DNA of 64,000 nucleotides, taken from contig NW_025408686.1 in NCBI RefSeq assembly GCF_020360975.1, positions 124,001 to 188,000 of the forward strand, in the 5' to 3' direction. Under the pieces are notes generated by a model. That model was not told the DNA's origin. It saw only the letters and a list, made by a program, of their open reading frames with translations, and searched no databases. Shown here piece after piece: positions 33,284 through 43,659 of the stretch; position 1 is the first letter of the stretch; each line of letters starts with the position of its first letter. The translations under genes and the position numbers were made by a program. The stretch comes from Hirsutella rhossiliensis. Its lineage: Eukaryota; Ascomycota; Sordariomycetes; Hypocreales; Ophiocordycipitaceae.

Positions 33284-33284
33284 C

Positions 33285-33854
33285 TCATGACCTTCGTAGT
33301 CTAGAATATAGCCTCCGATGTCCGTGAGTTGTACACCTATGAAGTGACATTGAGTGATATGTTGGTCCTTGGCCTTTGCCGTTCATCCGTAGAGTGTTTA
33401 GTTGACCAACAGCCTTCTTGTCCACAAACAAAACACTTCTTCGTCCAGTTTCGGTTACTGTAGCTATGATTGTAGTTACTACGGCTTTGAGGCCGGTAGT
33501 TTCCACGGTTGTAGCTTTGTCTGTATCCGCGGCTGGGTCGTTGACCTGAATATCCGTATCTACCTCGAGAGCGGTTGTTATTGTATCGACGGTCGAGGTA
33601 GTACTGATGGTGTGGATCGTTATGATCAAATGATCCAGCAAAGTCAAGGGAAATTGAGAAGTTGTTATGAGGGCAAGATGGGTTTCAACGGATGCACGAA
33701 GATCTGCAAGAAGGTGCTCGACGTTATCGGCGGATTTGAAAGAGCGTATTGGAGTTCGGGTACTCCACGGCATGCTTTCATAAGCGTTGTACGCAGTTGG
33801 AGGTCTCCTGCGTACTCCTGCCAAGGGCTCGTTGGCAGAGCTGAAGCTTATCAA
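33285..33854 (-). pseudogene. copia-1 gag C-terminal part with zinc knuckle
   Basis: The longest frame here is mostly out of register. In a neighbouring frame the DNA at about 33400-33440 encodes CFVCGQEGCWSTKH, the non-canonical zinc knuckle characteristic of fungal copia gag proteins. The preceding segment is rich in Arg, Tyr and Gly in that frame, consistent with an RNA-binding tail. The two frames show that at least one indel separates gag from the knuckle. Confidence 0.6.
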
Positions 33855-33915
33855 AGAGGATTTGAAGCACTTCGTGGGGTCTTCGAAGCATCTTGGGCAC
33901 GGATGGAGTTGAAGG

Positions 33916-35226
33916 TTATTGTTGTCCAGTCAGTATGGTAGTGGACATGGTTGACTTCCGTGTCAAAGTGTTGTTTGAAGATATCATACGCTTGTCGGAA
34001 CGTCGTAGCCCATGTGATCTTATCAAGATAGAATCTTTGGGCTCTTCCATCAAGGATCCGGGAAAGAGTGCGTGAAATTGTGATGGTTTCACTGGGATAT
34101 GAGAGCAGTTGCTTAAGAAGAGGCGGAGCTTATCATCAAGGAGATCGTACGGCTCTCCTGTGTAGTTCCGATCTTTGTTCCAGGTCTTCATAAACTTCTG
34201 CTGGATGTCGCTATCGACGATAGCGTTCGGGATGTTATCCGGGGGGAGTTTCATGTATTCTCCAAAGGTTGCAGGGCCGGATAAGTGTTCGGGGATGGAG
34301 TTGGTGACGGGTTGGACGAGATCGGGGTTCTGGAAGCGGTAGGAAGTCGGATGAATAGTAAGAGAGGTCGGAGCAGGTTTATCTTGGATAGTCGGAGCAG
34401 GAGTAGGTGCGTTAGGAGGGCTCGTTAGGGTCTTAATAGGTTGTGGTTCGTTAAGACCTTGATGAGGTGCTGCTAAGGGCGTAACTGATGGTGAAGGAGG
34501 TTGAGACGGATGGGGATTAGTGGAAGCATTTGATCCTAGTAATGCTGTCTGCCTCCTGAAGGCAGCAGTCCTCTCATCAAACACCATCTCCGTAAACTCC
34601 TGCTCTGGCCAGGTTTGTGGGTTCTCGATAGTTTGTAATATGAGAAATTGTGTTGCGAATTTCCCCCTTTGTGAACCTGTGTAGATACCTCTTTTCCTTA
34701 GTAGTTTCCTGAGGGCTCTCTTGTATTCATTCGGGGCGCGGTCCCATGTGTCTTCGGTCCATTCTTCAAAATGCTGTTGGAAGTAACCAAGGAGGTCGTA
34801 TCCTTGATCACTGCCAGATTGAACGATGAATATGAACTTTGCCACATATGTCGTTACTGCGATCTTGTCCTTTTCGTCGTGTGTGATATCGTTGTCCCAA
34901 AGGTCGATATTAATTTGTCGGAATGCGGATGCTTGGATGTCTAGTGCCTGCATCTGGTCGCATATTTCTTCGAGCTGGGCTTCTGGGGACATAGCTCGGG
35001 CGGTCGGGGCTATCGTGATCAAATGAATGAGACGATGTGGGGTTCGTATTGGTCTCTTCGTATACGAGTTGTCGCTAATAGGAGGTCGAGCGTCGCGTAC
35101 TAAGTAGGTCGTTCGCGGCCAGACTGAACTGACGGGGATCTTGCTGCTTAACGTCAAGGGTCGAACGTTCTTACTAGTTGTTTGCGATGTGGTCGCCTGT
35201 CGATTCCGGTGCTCACGGCTAGGCAA
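33916..35226 (-). pseudogene. copia-1 gag, frameshifted
   Basis: The 436-codon frame contains a helical capsid-like part (AQLEEICDQMQALDIQASAF, TTYVAKFIFIVQSGSDQGYD, NEYKRALRKLLRKRGIYTGS), a Pro/Thr-rich linker (NPHPSQPPSPSVTPLAAPHQ) and a second helical part beginning ATFGEYMKLPPDNI. The last 40 residues are out of frame: from about 34070 the natural sequence continues in another frame up to the zinc knuckle. The composition and size fit fungal copia gag proteins. Confidence 0.8.
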
Positions 35227-35437
35227 ACTAGCGGGCGATCGTAATCAACAGTTGGAAGGACTCTCGCGCGGCTGGGCAAACCAGCGGGAGATTCCTTGTT
35301 CTTAGCACAAATAACCTTCTTCTGAGCGCTACTCAGGGCCACAGTAAAGTGACGCGGACTATAGCACCTTCGAAGGTTGAGGAATTTGTCTCTTCTACTT
35401 AGCTGTCTGTGACGGGCGTGGGCCGGTCACTGATCAG

Positions 35438-35637
35438 TGTGGTAGGCACCTGCGGCAGCTGCTGCAATGAGACGGTACTAGGGTTAACCTGTGATGTTGT
35501 ATTCGTCTTGTTCTCTATCTAAGGAGGCAGAGGCCAGCGTGGAGAAAGGGGGCACGCTGCCCTCAGCCGCACACGTGACCGTACGGGTCACGTGCCAACC
35601 ATGGTTGGTCACACCACTAGATAGATACATTCCTACA
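35438..35637 (-). repeat. copia-1 LTR (5' LTR in element sense)
   Basis: 200 bases. This is the promoter-bearing LTR for the minus-strand element. It is followed outward by the target duplication TGTAT at 35638-35642. Confidence 0.95.
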
Positions 35638-35704
35638 TGTATTCTATTTTAAAAATTTGGACTGCCGAGCTTAATATGTGCTTGAAATGTAGTTTTGCAA
35701 CTAC

Positions 35705-35774
35705 TCGTCCCACAGACCCACGTAAAGTGGGTCCTCACCACCTGTCTGTGTCAACCACCTGGCTGTGTCACTTC
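35705..35774 (+). repeat. pogo-2 left terminal inverted repeat
   Basis: Begins CTCGTCCCACAGACCC. It contains the internal palindrome CCCACGTAAAGTGGG and two near-copies of a CACCTGTCTGTGTC or CACCTGGCTGTGTC motif, likely transposase-binding repeats. Confidence 0.95.
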
Positions 35775-35815
35775 ACCGCTTCAAGCCTCTATCTTGACCT
35801 CAACAACGGCACATT

Positions 35816-37449
35816 ATGAAGAATAAAGAGCTTACGCTTGAAATGCGCGTAGCCGAGGCTATTAAAGCCATTGAGGCAAATCCCAATATGTCCCTTCGCG
35901 CTGCGGCTAAGGAATTTGGGGTTCCACGCGAACGACTCCGCTTGCGATTTCACGGCATCCAACCTCGCAGCGGCCATAAAGCAACGCATACGAGGCTATC
36001 GCCAGCTCAAGAGGACTCAATCGATCTGTATATCGATCGTCTTGAGCGTATAGGACTTGCGGTGCGGAAGGACTTATTACGCGATGCAGCAAATCGGGTT
36101 CGGCCCTGATGGTACCCGCAACGAACCCTTCGACTCCCAATGCTTTGTTGGCAAAAACTGAATATCCCGTTTTATTAAACGCAAGGGATATCATATTATG
36201 AAGCAAAAGGTACTCGATAACCAACGCAAGCTTGCCGAATCAGTCCCGCACGTTACCGAGTACTTCAAGAAGCTCCACGAGACGATTGCCTCGTACGGGA
36301 TTAACCCGGCTGATATCTGGAATATGGACGAGACGGGCTTCCGTATTGGTATTGGCAGGGACCAAGTTGTCGTCACGAAATCAAGGCGATCGCAATACTT
36401 TGGTATTGAGGAAAACAGGGAGTCGGCAACAGCCGTTGAAGCGATTTCTGCCGATGGTCGATACATCCCTGCGTTTTTGATCCTATCCGGCAAGGTCCAC
36501 CTCGAACAGTGGTACGGCATCAAGGAGCTAGATGGCGATACCCTTATTGGTGTTACGGAAAGGATTTACGAACGATCAGCTCAATCTAGCGTGGATTCAA
36601 CATTTCGATAAGCATGCAAAGAGCAAAGGTGCTTGGAGGCTATTGCTCCTGACGGCCACGGCTCCCACCATACCCTTGACCTTATCGAGTACGCTGAAGC
36701 CCATAATATTGTGCTCTTTGCATTGCCTCCGCATCTTACGCATCTCCTTCAACCGCTTGACGTCGTGGTATTTCAGCCGTATAAACATTACCACAGTCGG
36801 GCAGTCGATTTTGCTATTCGCAGTGGTGCGAGTAAAATCACCAAGCTGGAGTTCCTCGCTATGATCCAATCAATCCGCGTCAAAGCTTTCAAGGAGTCTA
36901 CAATCCTCTCGGCATTCAAAAAAACAGGAATCCACCCATTCAATCCAAAGCCAATCCTCTAGAGACTCAAAGAGAGGGCAGGACCAGACGCCGCCGACAG
37001 AGCTACCTGCAGAGCCGTATTCATCCCCTTTGGTACCCCATACCGTACGGAAGTTTGAATCAGTTGGCCAACGTCTCCTTGAGTTTGACCCAATTGATGA
37101 TATTGAGAAGGAGGTCTTCGTACATAACCTTCAACGCTACGTTAAAGGTGCAATCTCCCAAGGCCACGAGTTAAAGCAAACGATGGTCGATCTGTACAAT
37201 ACCAAGCTTGCCGAGCAGCAACGCCAAGGCCGGAAGAAATACAAGAACCGCCACCTTCAAAGCGGTGGAGTACTGACTGTAGACGAAGGGAGGCTATTGC
37301 GAAGTCAAAGGAAGATATTCGCATTGCAAAAGCAGAAAAGTTGGTACTGGCGAAGCAAAGGGGAGAAAAGGGCGATTGAGCTCGAGGAGCGACGGGCAGC
37401 CCGGGCGGCTAAGAAAGCTGAAAAAGAAGCCCAACGATCAGCTTTATAA
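35816..37449 (+). pseudogene. pogo-2 transposase, broken by indels and one nonsense codon
   Basis: The N-terminal helix-turn-helix is in frame 35816-36109 (MSLRAAAKEFGVPRERLRLR). The next frame, before and through 36198-36611, carries QCFVGKN, then a TGA at 36159-36161 where homologues have Trp, then ISRFIKRKGYHIM. It goes on to the first catalytic Asp in IWNMDETGFRIGIGRDQ. A shift near 36555 leads to GFTNDQLNLAWIQHFDKHAK, and a further shift to PDGHGSHHTLDLIEYAEAHN (second Asp) and HLTHLLQPLDVVVFQPYKHY (third Asp), then KKTGIHPFNPKPIL. The C-terminal coiled part is 37030-37449. The parts are otherwise well preserved. Confidence 0.9.
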
Positions 37450-37564
37450 GCTACAAAAGTCAAAAATAGGTAGACTATTGCGGCCAGTATTCAATTATCG
37501 TATGCATCAATTTTTAACTTTTTTTGCCGTTTTATTATTAAATTAAGTTGGCGTTGAAGCCGTA

Positions 37565-37634
37565 AAGTGACACAGCCAGGTGGTTGACACAGACAGGTGG
37601 TGAGGACCCACTTTACGTGGGTCTGTGGGACGAG
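37565..37634 (-). repeat. pogo-2 right terminal inverted repeat
   Basis: Exact reverse complement of the left repeat over 70 bases, ending GGGTCTGTGGGACGAG. Confidence 0.95.
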
Positions 37635-37652
37635 TAGAAAATGATTGATCTA

Positions 37653-37746
37653 GGGACTAGTTATATGCACAACAGGTTACGCTATGTGCACAGCAAAAAG
37701 TGGAGTGGTGTGGCTTGGTGGCGCAGGAGCGCCGATACCGCAAATT
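37653..37746 (+). repeat. MULE-1 left terminal inverted repeat
   Basis: About 94 bases from GGGACTAGTTATATGC to CCGATACCGCAAATT, matching the right end in inverted orientation without a visible mismatch. Confidence 0.93.
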
Positions 37747-37851
37747 TGAACTGGCTCTTCCACCTCTGCGAAGTACGTATCGCATCTTAGTGCGATTTTT
37801 GCCCTCAAAACACCACGTGTTGCAACCGGCGTCGCTTCCACCGCCAGTATT

Positions 37852-39578
37852 ATGGAGTCGGTTTATTACCGCGAATTCGATACCAAAGAGGCTGCCCAAG
37901 CTGCCTGCCACGCCGTCGCCAAGGCCCAAGGCTTCGCCTTAGTCATACGATCGGGGGAGGGCCAGCGCCTGCTATATGACTTGCTCAAAGGCAGGCGAGT
38001 ATCGCGATAACACTGACCCGGGCGCCCACAAGACGAAAAGCCGGCCTAATCAGTCTACGCAGAGGTCAGGATGCCCCTTCCGCCTAACCGTTAAGAAGCG
38101 CCGTACTAGTGGCGCCTGGACCCCAGTGCCGTCTCCCTCCTCACGCGACCACGACCACCCTTTTACGCCTGCTGTCACGCACAGTGGTTATCGCGCAGAG
38201 CTCATCGCCGAGCATCACGGTCATATCGTTGGCCTCTATAATACTGGTCTCAAGCCGTTCCAAATTGCTACCCACCTGCGCGGCCTAGCCCTCATCAAGA
38301 ACCCCGACCTTAAGTTCATAACGGGGCAGCATATCCGCAACGCTATTGCTGCCTACCGCGTCAGGGAGCTCGCTGGCCGCACGCCCCTTCAATTCCTCTA
38401 CGATCAGCTCAAGGACTTATCCCTCGGCTTCTTCTTCCGCGATACACGCGACCAGGAAGGGCGGCTGACCGGCCTCTTCATCGCACCGCGCACCGGCATT
38501 GAGCTTTGGCGGCGTTTTCCAAATATTCTCCTTTTGGACTGCACGTACAAGACCAATAGGTTCAAGATGCCTCTTCTCAATACGTGTGGACCAACAGCAT
38601 CAGTCAGACGAGATCCTCAATTTACAGCAGGCGGCTATACATAAGGTATCAACTTCTACCCTTCAGCCGATCTTTGCGAAAATCCGGCCAAATCTCTCTT
38701 CCTGGGCGGTACGGAAAATAGGGATCGAATTCCGTGCTGTGGGCAGAAACGTTGCTACAGATGACCGGGCACAGCAGCCGCCGCCTGGCAGTTGTGATCC
38801 TCTCCATCACTGTAGCTTTAAGTCCAGCCTTGGCTTGCCATGCCGTCACGATATCTTCAAGCGGCTCAAGGATGCCCGTGGCGCCGGCGTTGGTGCCCGT
38901 GGCGCTATTCCTTTCGAAATGACCGACGTTGACGAGTTCTGGCATCGCGAGCGGCAGCTTCGGGGCTCGAGCCCTAACGACGCTCCACTCGATCCACTAC
39001 CCGTACGCGGTAAAGGCCGGCCAAAGGGTTCATCCAACCTCGAGAAAGGTGCCTGCAGCACAAGGCGTAAACCCTCTGCACATGAGATCGTTGAGAGGAT
39101 CGAGCGTGCCGAGGCTATAAGGCTACCGCTGTCAACAGCGCCGGCGGCACTCACAAGCACGAAAAAACACGAGGCTGACAGCAAGGCTGGCGGCAAAGGC
39201 AGGGGCAGGGGCAGCAGCACCGCTGTTAACGCCGCCGATGTGACGAGGCAGGCGTTGGAATACATTTACGCTAATGGCGACTCATACGAGCCAGGCACAG
39301 AGATGCCACGGGCATATCAGCGGCACCGCACGCCTGACTCTGACAATGAGCTTGCCGGCGCAGGCGAGACGCAGGGCACAATTCACTGTTATCAGGCCAC
39401 GCAGCAGGCTACGCAGTGGAATACGCAGCGGATTACGATGCCTTCAACCCATCGCGGTCACAAAGAAGAGGATACAGAGGATGAAGATGACCCGCTAGCC
39501 GATTTTGATATGATGGACGAGGAGATGGAGGAAGAGGAGTGTTTAAGGGAGGAATTACATAAGGAAGGCCTCTTATAG
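37852..39578 (+). pseudogene. MULE-1 transposase with catalytic core deleted
   Basis: The N-terminal FAR1-like domain starts at 37852 (MESVYYREFDTKEAAQAACH) and shifts frame near 37970. The next part holds SGCPFRLTVKKRRTSGAW and FQIATHLRGLALIKNPDLKF, with FPNILLLDCTYKTNRFKMPL carrying the first catalytic Asp. Immediately after LNTCGPTA the sequence jumps to QSDEILNLQQAAIHKVSTST. In MULE-2 about 200 residues lie between these points and contain IMVTDRELALMNAV and HLLCRWHINKNV. The C-terminal zinc finger (CSFKSSLGLPCRHDIFKRL, SWIM-type) and the acidic tail remain open to 39578. A protein made from this copy could bind but not cut. Confidence 0.9.
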
Positions 39579-39737
39579 CTACCGTCATTGCCATCGCCTT
39601 TTAATTGACGAAAGGACGCTCCGTACGACTCTAAGAATGTGCCTCTACTGTATGTATTGATGCATCTCGGCCAGCTTCAATTTGCCGCATCAACTTACAG
39701 CTGGCCTTGCTTGAGCGCGCCTTTAGGTCACGGTTGG

Positions 39738-39832
39738 GAATTTGCGGTATCGGCGCTCCTGCGCCACCAAGCCACACCACTCCACTTTTTGCTGTGCACA
39801 TAGCGTAACCTGTTGTGCATATAACTAGTCCC
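39738..39832 (-). repeat. MULE-1 right terminal inverted repeat
   Basis: Reverse complement of the left repeat, ending GCATATAACTAGTCCC. The inner part (TTTGCGGTATCGGCGCT) is shared with the single recognisable end of MULE-2 near 62247. Confidence 0.93.
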
Positions 39833-39840
39833 TTGATCTA

Positions 39841-40586
39841 TTGATTGACTTGAGGATGATGTGGCATTTATGGAGCAAATGTTAAGCACAGATATCGAGA
39901 GTTATATCACCCGAACGAGAAAATCCAGAACATTCGAGTGGCACTACATTTAAATGGTGTGCATTATAAAATGTCACTGTTCACGAGCTTCATGGTGTTT
40001 TTGATACTCCGTATAGGGTGGCAAGATTGCTGAAACGGCGGGCGTATCACTCACTGTTAGGGTCGTTATACCAACATATATGGACGCCAACTACCCCACT
40101 TCCAACCCACTGGGATTTTGCCAGTGGAGTGTCGACGACGGAATCCAACTGAAACACGCACAACATAATTTTAAATACGCAGAATGTCATCGCAAGGGCG
40201 GCCGATTTCGAAGTTACCATGTCCGCGCGGGGCGAACCCCTGCTCCTGTCAGAACGGTGGTTCTGTGGCGTGCCTAATGGGGAAAGTGCATTGTGGAATA
40301 TATTGGTATGATGGGGTCAAAGCAGCTCGTTTCTGTTGCGAAGACCATTGCGCCATGCAGGCAAAAGTGGAACGCGCTCCTACAGGTGCGCTGCAATTGA
40401 CACATATCTGATGTCTGTCTTTCTTCCCGATAGTTTCTTGATGTGTACGTGTGTGTCTGCTCCGAAAGAAAAGGGAGGCCCTTGGTGGGTGGCTTTGGGC
40501 ATTAGCCTTTTCCTCCCCTGCATGCCCCTTGGCTGGCAGCTGCGAAGCGGGGTGATCCTTTTTTTTCACCGTATATTTCGACCATA
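39841..40586. other. Spacer without supported gene
   Basis: Frames are under 115 codons and overlap on both strands. A stretch near 40336 resembles one at 29102. Nothing else was recognised. Confidence 0.4.
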
Positions 40587-40735
40587 TCGCCATTCATTCA
40601 AGATTTGATGAATGAATTGAATAAAGACTCCTGATTTTCGATTCGTCGAATTTGAAGACCTTACCCGATTCCGCTTCATTCAATTCAAGGGTCCCGAGGC
40701 CGATTCGACTTCAAAATCTTCAAATATCAGCCCTA
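40587..40735 (+). repeat. 150-bp AT-rich repeat, copy 2
   Basis: Same sequence and orientation as 6882-7031, with a handful of substitutions and a few small indels. It lies directly upstream of a plus-strand Helitron helicase fragment, whereas copy 1 lies upstream of a minus-strand Helitron. It is therefore inverted relative to the Helitron it accompanies. Confidence 0.8.
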
Positions 40736-41285
40736 GCTTCGAGGAGGTCGATGTCGAAATGGCGATGGCCGACTTCGACGAGACCGCAGACGACGTAGAG
40801 GCGGGAATGCAGGCTTGGCGGGCAGAGAGTTGGCAACACGGCCGACGCTGAACAAAACGCAGTCGATCGCTTTCCCAATCATATGCTGCCAGCTCGATTT
40901 GATGCGACAAAACGACGGAGGCGAAGTCGGCCAACTCTGCCAGTTCGTCGGTGGCGAGGGCAGGACTGGCAAGTCGCGAATCATCGAGGCATTCGTCGAG
41001 TTGTTCAGTAGGAGGAGCCTTTCGAATCGCCTGCTGATCACGGCGACATCAGGGACTGCCGCAGCGCTCATCAACAGTATCACGATCCACTTCCACCTGC
41101 GGGTTCTCCAAAGACTAAGGGGCGGCCGCGAACACGGCCAGAGATCTTGTCGAGGTGTGACTGCCAACCAAGCGGACCGGCTCGTCCATGGCCAGTCTCG
41201 GATGGATTGGCGGGAGAAAGACGCACTGGTCCTACCATGCGCCATCTTCGTCAGAACATATTTCCATGTTATACCGGGACGCTGA
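40736..41285 (+). pseudogene. Helitron PIF1 helicase fragment, isolated
   Basis: The frame from 40815 reads LNKTQSIAFPIICCQLDLMR, then FVGGEGRTGKSRIIEAFVEL (Walker A with GRTGKS in place of GGTGKS) and LLITATSGTAAALINSITIH. It continues to HGQSRMDWREKDALV, just before where Walker B should start. It corresponds to the part of Helitron-1 that lies at positions 1-470. No Rep domain or remaining helicase motifs follow, so this is a dead fragment of about 550 bases. Confidence 0.85.
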
Positions 41286-41418
41286 TCTATGAGCGGAGAA
41301 TTGTTGCAACGCCGTGGTAGAGTGATGGTGAAGTCAAGAGGTTGGCGGAGGACTGGCATGACTAGATCACCAACTGTTGTAGAGGCGAGTGGCGGGGAAC
41401 GGGTTGGTCGAGGAAACT

Positions 41419-41682
41419 CGGGGTGTCGCTCCTAGACCCTTCCGCTGCTGCCTGGTGCTCGGCGCCAGCTCACTTTCTGGCTGCAGTGAAGACGATTTTG
41501 CTTACCAAGAAGGGGTTGCAGTCCTTACAGCTCAGTACTACCAAGCAGCCAGAAGCTAGGATGCTGTCAATCGCCCAAGACGAGGACTTGCTGCACTGTT
41601 GTGAAGCCAGAATCGGCCGCAGGTACGGTAACGGGAATCCAGGCACCCATGATGGGCGGAAGGGTCTAGGAGCGACACCCCG
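41419..41682. repeat. Inverted-repeat element with perfect 27-bp arms
   Basis: CGGGGTGTCGCTCCTAGACC and the seven bases after it (41419-41445) recur in reverse complement at 41656-41682. The 210 bases between carry no gene. The arms weaken but continue outward for 20 to 30 bases. It may be a MITE, a foldback element, or a hairpin made by local inversion-duplication. No target duplication was identified. Confidence 0.8.
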
Positions 41683-41699
41683 CGTTTTCTGTACCCAGC

Positions 41700-42969
41700 C
41701 TTCTCCCCCGAACTTCTCTTTTGCGACAGCTGGTAATTTTGTCCTACAGTACCAATCATCCGCCAACCACTCACTTGAGTTCACCATTATTCCGCCATAG
41801 GATAGAGCCGCTACTAGATGTCCAAAGGCACATGTTCAAAGGCTCATACCGGCGGCACAATCACAACCGCGGCCAGCCAAGTCCCTGCGAGCAGAGTCCC
41901 CCTGCCTGGCCGACCCCTGCCAGAAGTATCGCTTCCCAGAAAATGAGGCAATGACAATGACAATAACGACGACTTCGAAAGCGGTGTCGATACTCAGGCT
42001 GACAACCCGAGGGCACGACCCCATCTAAGCTTGAAAGCTCTCACAGGACGACAGCCTCGCACAAACCAGCAAGCGTCAGGCAGTTGTATTCACCGGCGAA
42101 CGACGATGACACCTCGCGCGAGCCCAGCTGCGTTTCCACTACAAGCGGAGACATGGGAGGCGTTACAATGACTGCCTGGCGGGGCTATAGAGCTTTCCAA
42201 CCGATCAGCGGGAGCAATATTTGCCTTTACAAGTTCCATTATACGTGCTATCTCGCACTGAATGATCGCCTCTTCATTACGCCTGTTGGCCCTAACGGGG
42301 CAAGTATCTCTCGATACTGGCATGGGTGCAGAGGAGCACGCAGGCCATTGGACCATAGACCGGCCGCCACGTCTGGGAAACGACTTCATCCACTGATCCA
42401 TCATCAGTCAGATTGATACCGCTTCACAAAGCCGCAGACGCTTCTGATTGGAGCACATTGTCACCTCATCGTACATCTCTCGGCCCGGAGGCTTGCTAGG
42501 CGGAGCCTACGGCGGTATGGCGGCGAGCCAGTCGTGGACAGCAGTCAGTGCGGCGGGTGGAGGGCTGCCAGCTCAAAGGTCTGCTCGGCGATGAATTGCG
42601 ACGTGACGGCGCGGTCTAGAGCTAGCCTCTAGATGGTAGCCAGATACCCCGGACGGAGAATGGCTTGGGCTTCTGGATTTGCGTCTCGTATCACACCGTT
42701 TCCGGGCTGCCCACAGCGACTCGCATACCCGCAGGAGAACGAAAATAGGCGGAGGTGCCCCCTAACCACATACATGGCGAAGTTCCATTGCGCCGACATC
42801 ACAGGAACGACATCCGTGTAGGAGAAGATCACGAGATGTCCTTAGGCGAGGGTTTGCCTATAAAGACCATACATTCCGACTCCATGTGTCTTCGTCTCCT
42901 CATCCTACCTCTACACTATCCTCGTCACGTATTTCCATCCTTCTCCACTCTCTCCCCGTCCACAGCGCC
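41700..42969. other. Upstream region of the interrupted gene, no supported gene
   Basis: Several short frames of about 60 to 110 codons on both strands have no motif. The pyrimidine-rich stretch at 42890-42960 (CTCCTCATCCTACCTCTACA, CTCTCTCCCCGTCCACAGCG) directly before the ATG at 42970 is typical of a fungal gene's 5' untranslated region. Confidence 0.4.
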
Positions 42970-43222
42970 ATGGCAAGTAAAGAAGCAAATAGCGACAAAC
43001 TCACCGGCTGGTCAGCCTGGGGCGGAGAGGGTCAATCCGGGCCGAAATATATTCGCGAATACAATGTCGACGACTCCAGTTGTGATCCCGTTTTCGAAGG
43101 TCACATCGAATTGGAAGAACTTACCTATGTGAACGAGGCACTTAAATCCTGCCACATGCCAGCAGACAGTGGAATCGATCATGTCGGCTGTAATGAAACT
43201 GTCGCTGCGAGCACTACTTGTA

Positions 43223-43301
43223 CCATGCCCCACCCCCCTTTCGGTAACACCCACCTTTCGGTAGCGCAATTGAAAAAAACTCCACCAAAAGTCTACCATT
43301 T
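43223..43301 (+). repeat. pogo-3 left terminal inverted repeat
   Basis: Starts CCATGCCCCACCCCCCTTTC and contains two CACC(C)TTTCGGTA-like motifs, probably transposase-binding repeats. Confidence 0.95.
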
Positions 43302-43659
43302 CACTTACACCGATTGCAGCCAACTTTAAAGATATTCGCAAGCAGTCACTTGGAGCGGATAGAGAATTGACCGAATTCCAGTTTTTGGTAGTTAAATATT
43401 TCTACAGGGCGCTGTGTTCTGTGTGAATGTTGCGCGCGAAATTACCATTCAGCCGCGTAATCTTCCTCTCCCTCCCGACGATGATTATTCTCATTATTCC
43501 TCCACCACATGTCCAAAAAGACCTCAAAACGGCCTTGACGTGTCTACGTTGAGGCTAAAAACGCAACTGTCATATAGTAAATCACAAACAACGTCTTGTC
43601 ACAGTATCGCGCCGCTCAAAAAGTACGACATACCTCGGCAGCATGATTCTGACTGACAA

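Larger units (their letters stand above)
29467..35637 (-). mobile_element. Ty1/copia LTR retrotransposon copia-1, full length with TSD
   Basis: The element is bounded by two LTRs (29467-29667 and 35438-35637) that differ by a single extra G. A 5-base target duplication TGTAT flanks it at 29462-29466 and 35638-35642. In element orientation the LTR starts TGTAGGAATG and ends CTACCACA. The order gag, protease, integrase, reverse transcriptase, RNase H on the minus strand defines the copia superfamily. A purine-rich AAAAGAAGAG lies just before the 3' LTR. Near-identical LTRs indicate a very recent insertion, yet the internal region crosses frames many times. Confidence 0.95.
35705..37634 (+). mobile_element. 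Pogo-type element pogo-2 with perfect 70-bp TIRs
   Basis: Terminal inverted repeats at 35705-35774 and 37565-37634 are perfect over 70 bases and continue with mismatches for about 15 more. TA dinucleotides at 35703-35704 and 37635-37636 are the target duplication expected for Tc1/mariner-pogo elements. The element lies only 62 bases outside the copia-1 target duplication. Its transposase is present but broken. Confidence 0.95.
37653..39832 (+). mobile_element. Mutator-like element MULE-1, internally deleted, TSD present
   Basis: Long terminal inverted repeats (starting GGGACTAGTTATATGCAC) lie at about 37653-37746 and 39738-39832. An 8-base duplication TTGATCTA flanks the element at 37645-37652 and 39833-39840. 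The interior encodes a FAR1/MULE-type transposase from which the catalytic centre has been deleted. The element starts 18 bases after the end of pogo-2. Confidence 0.95.
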
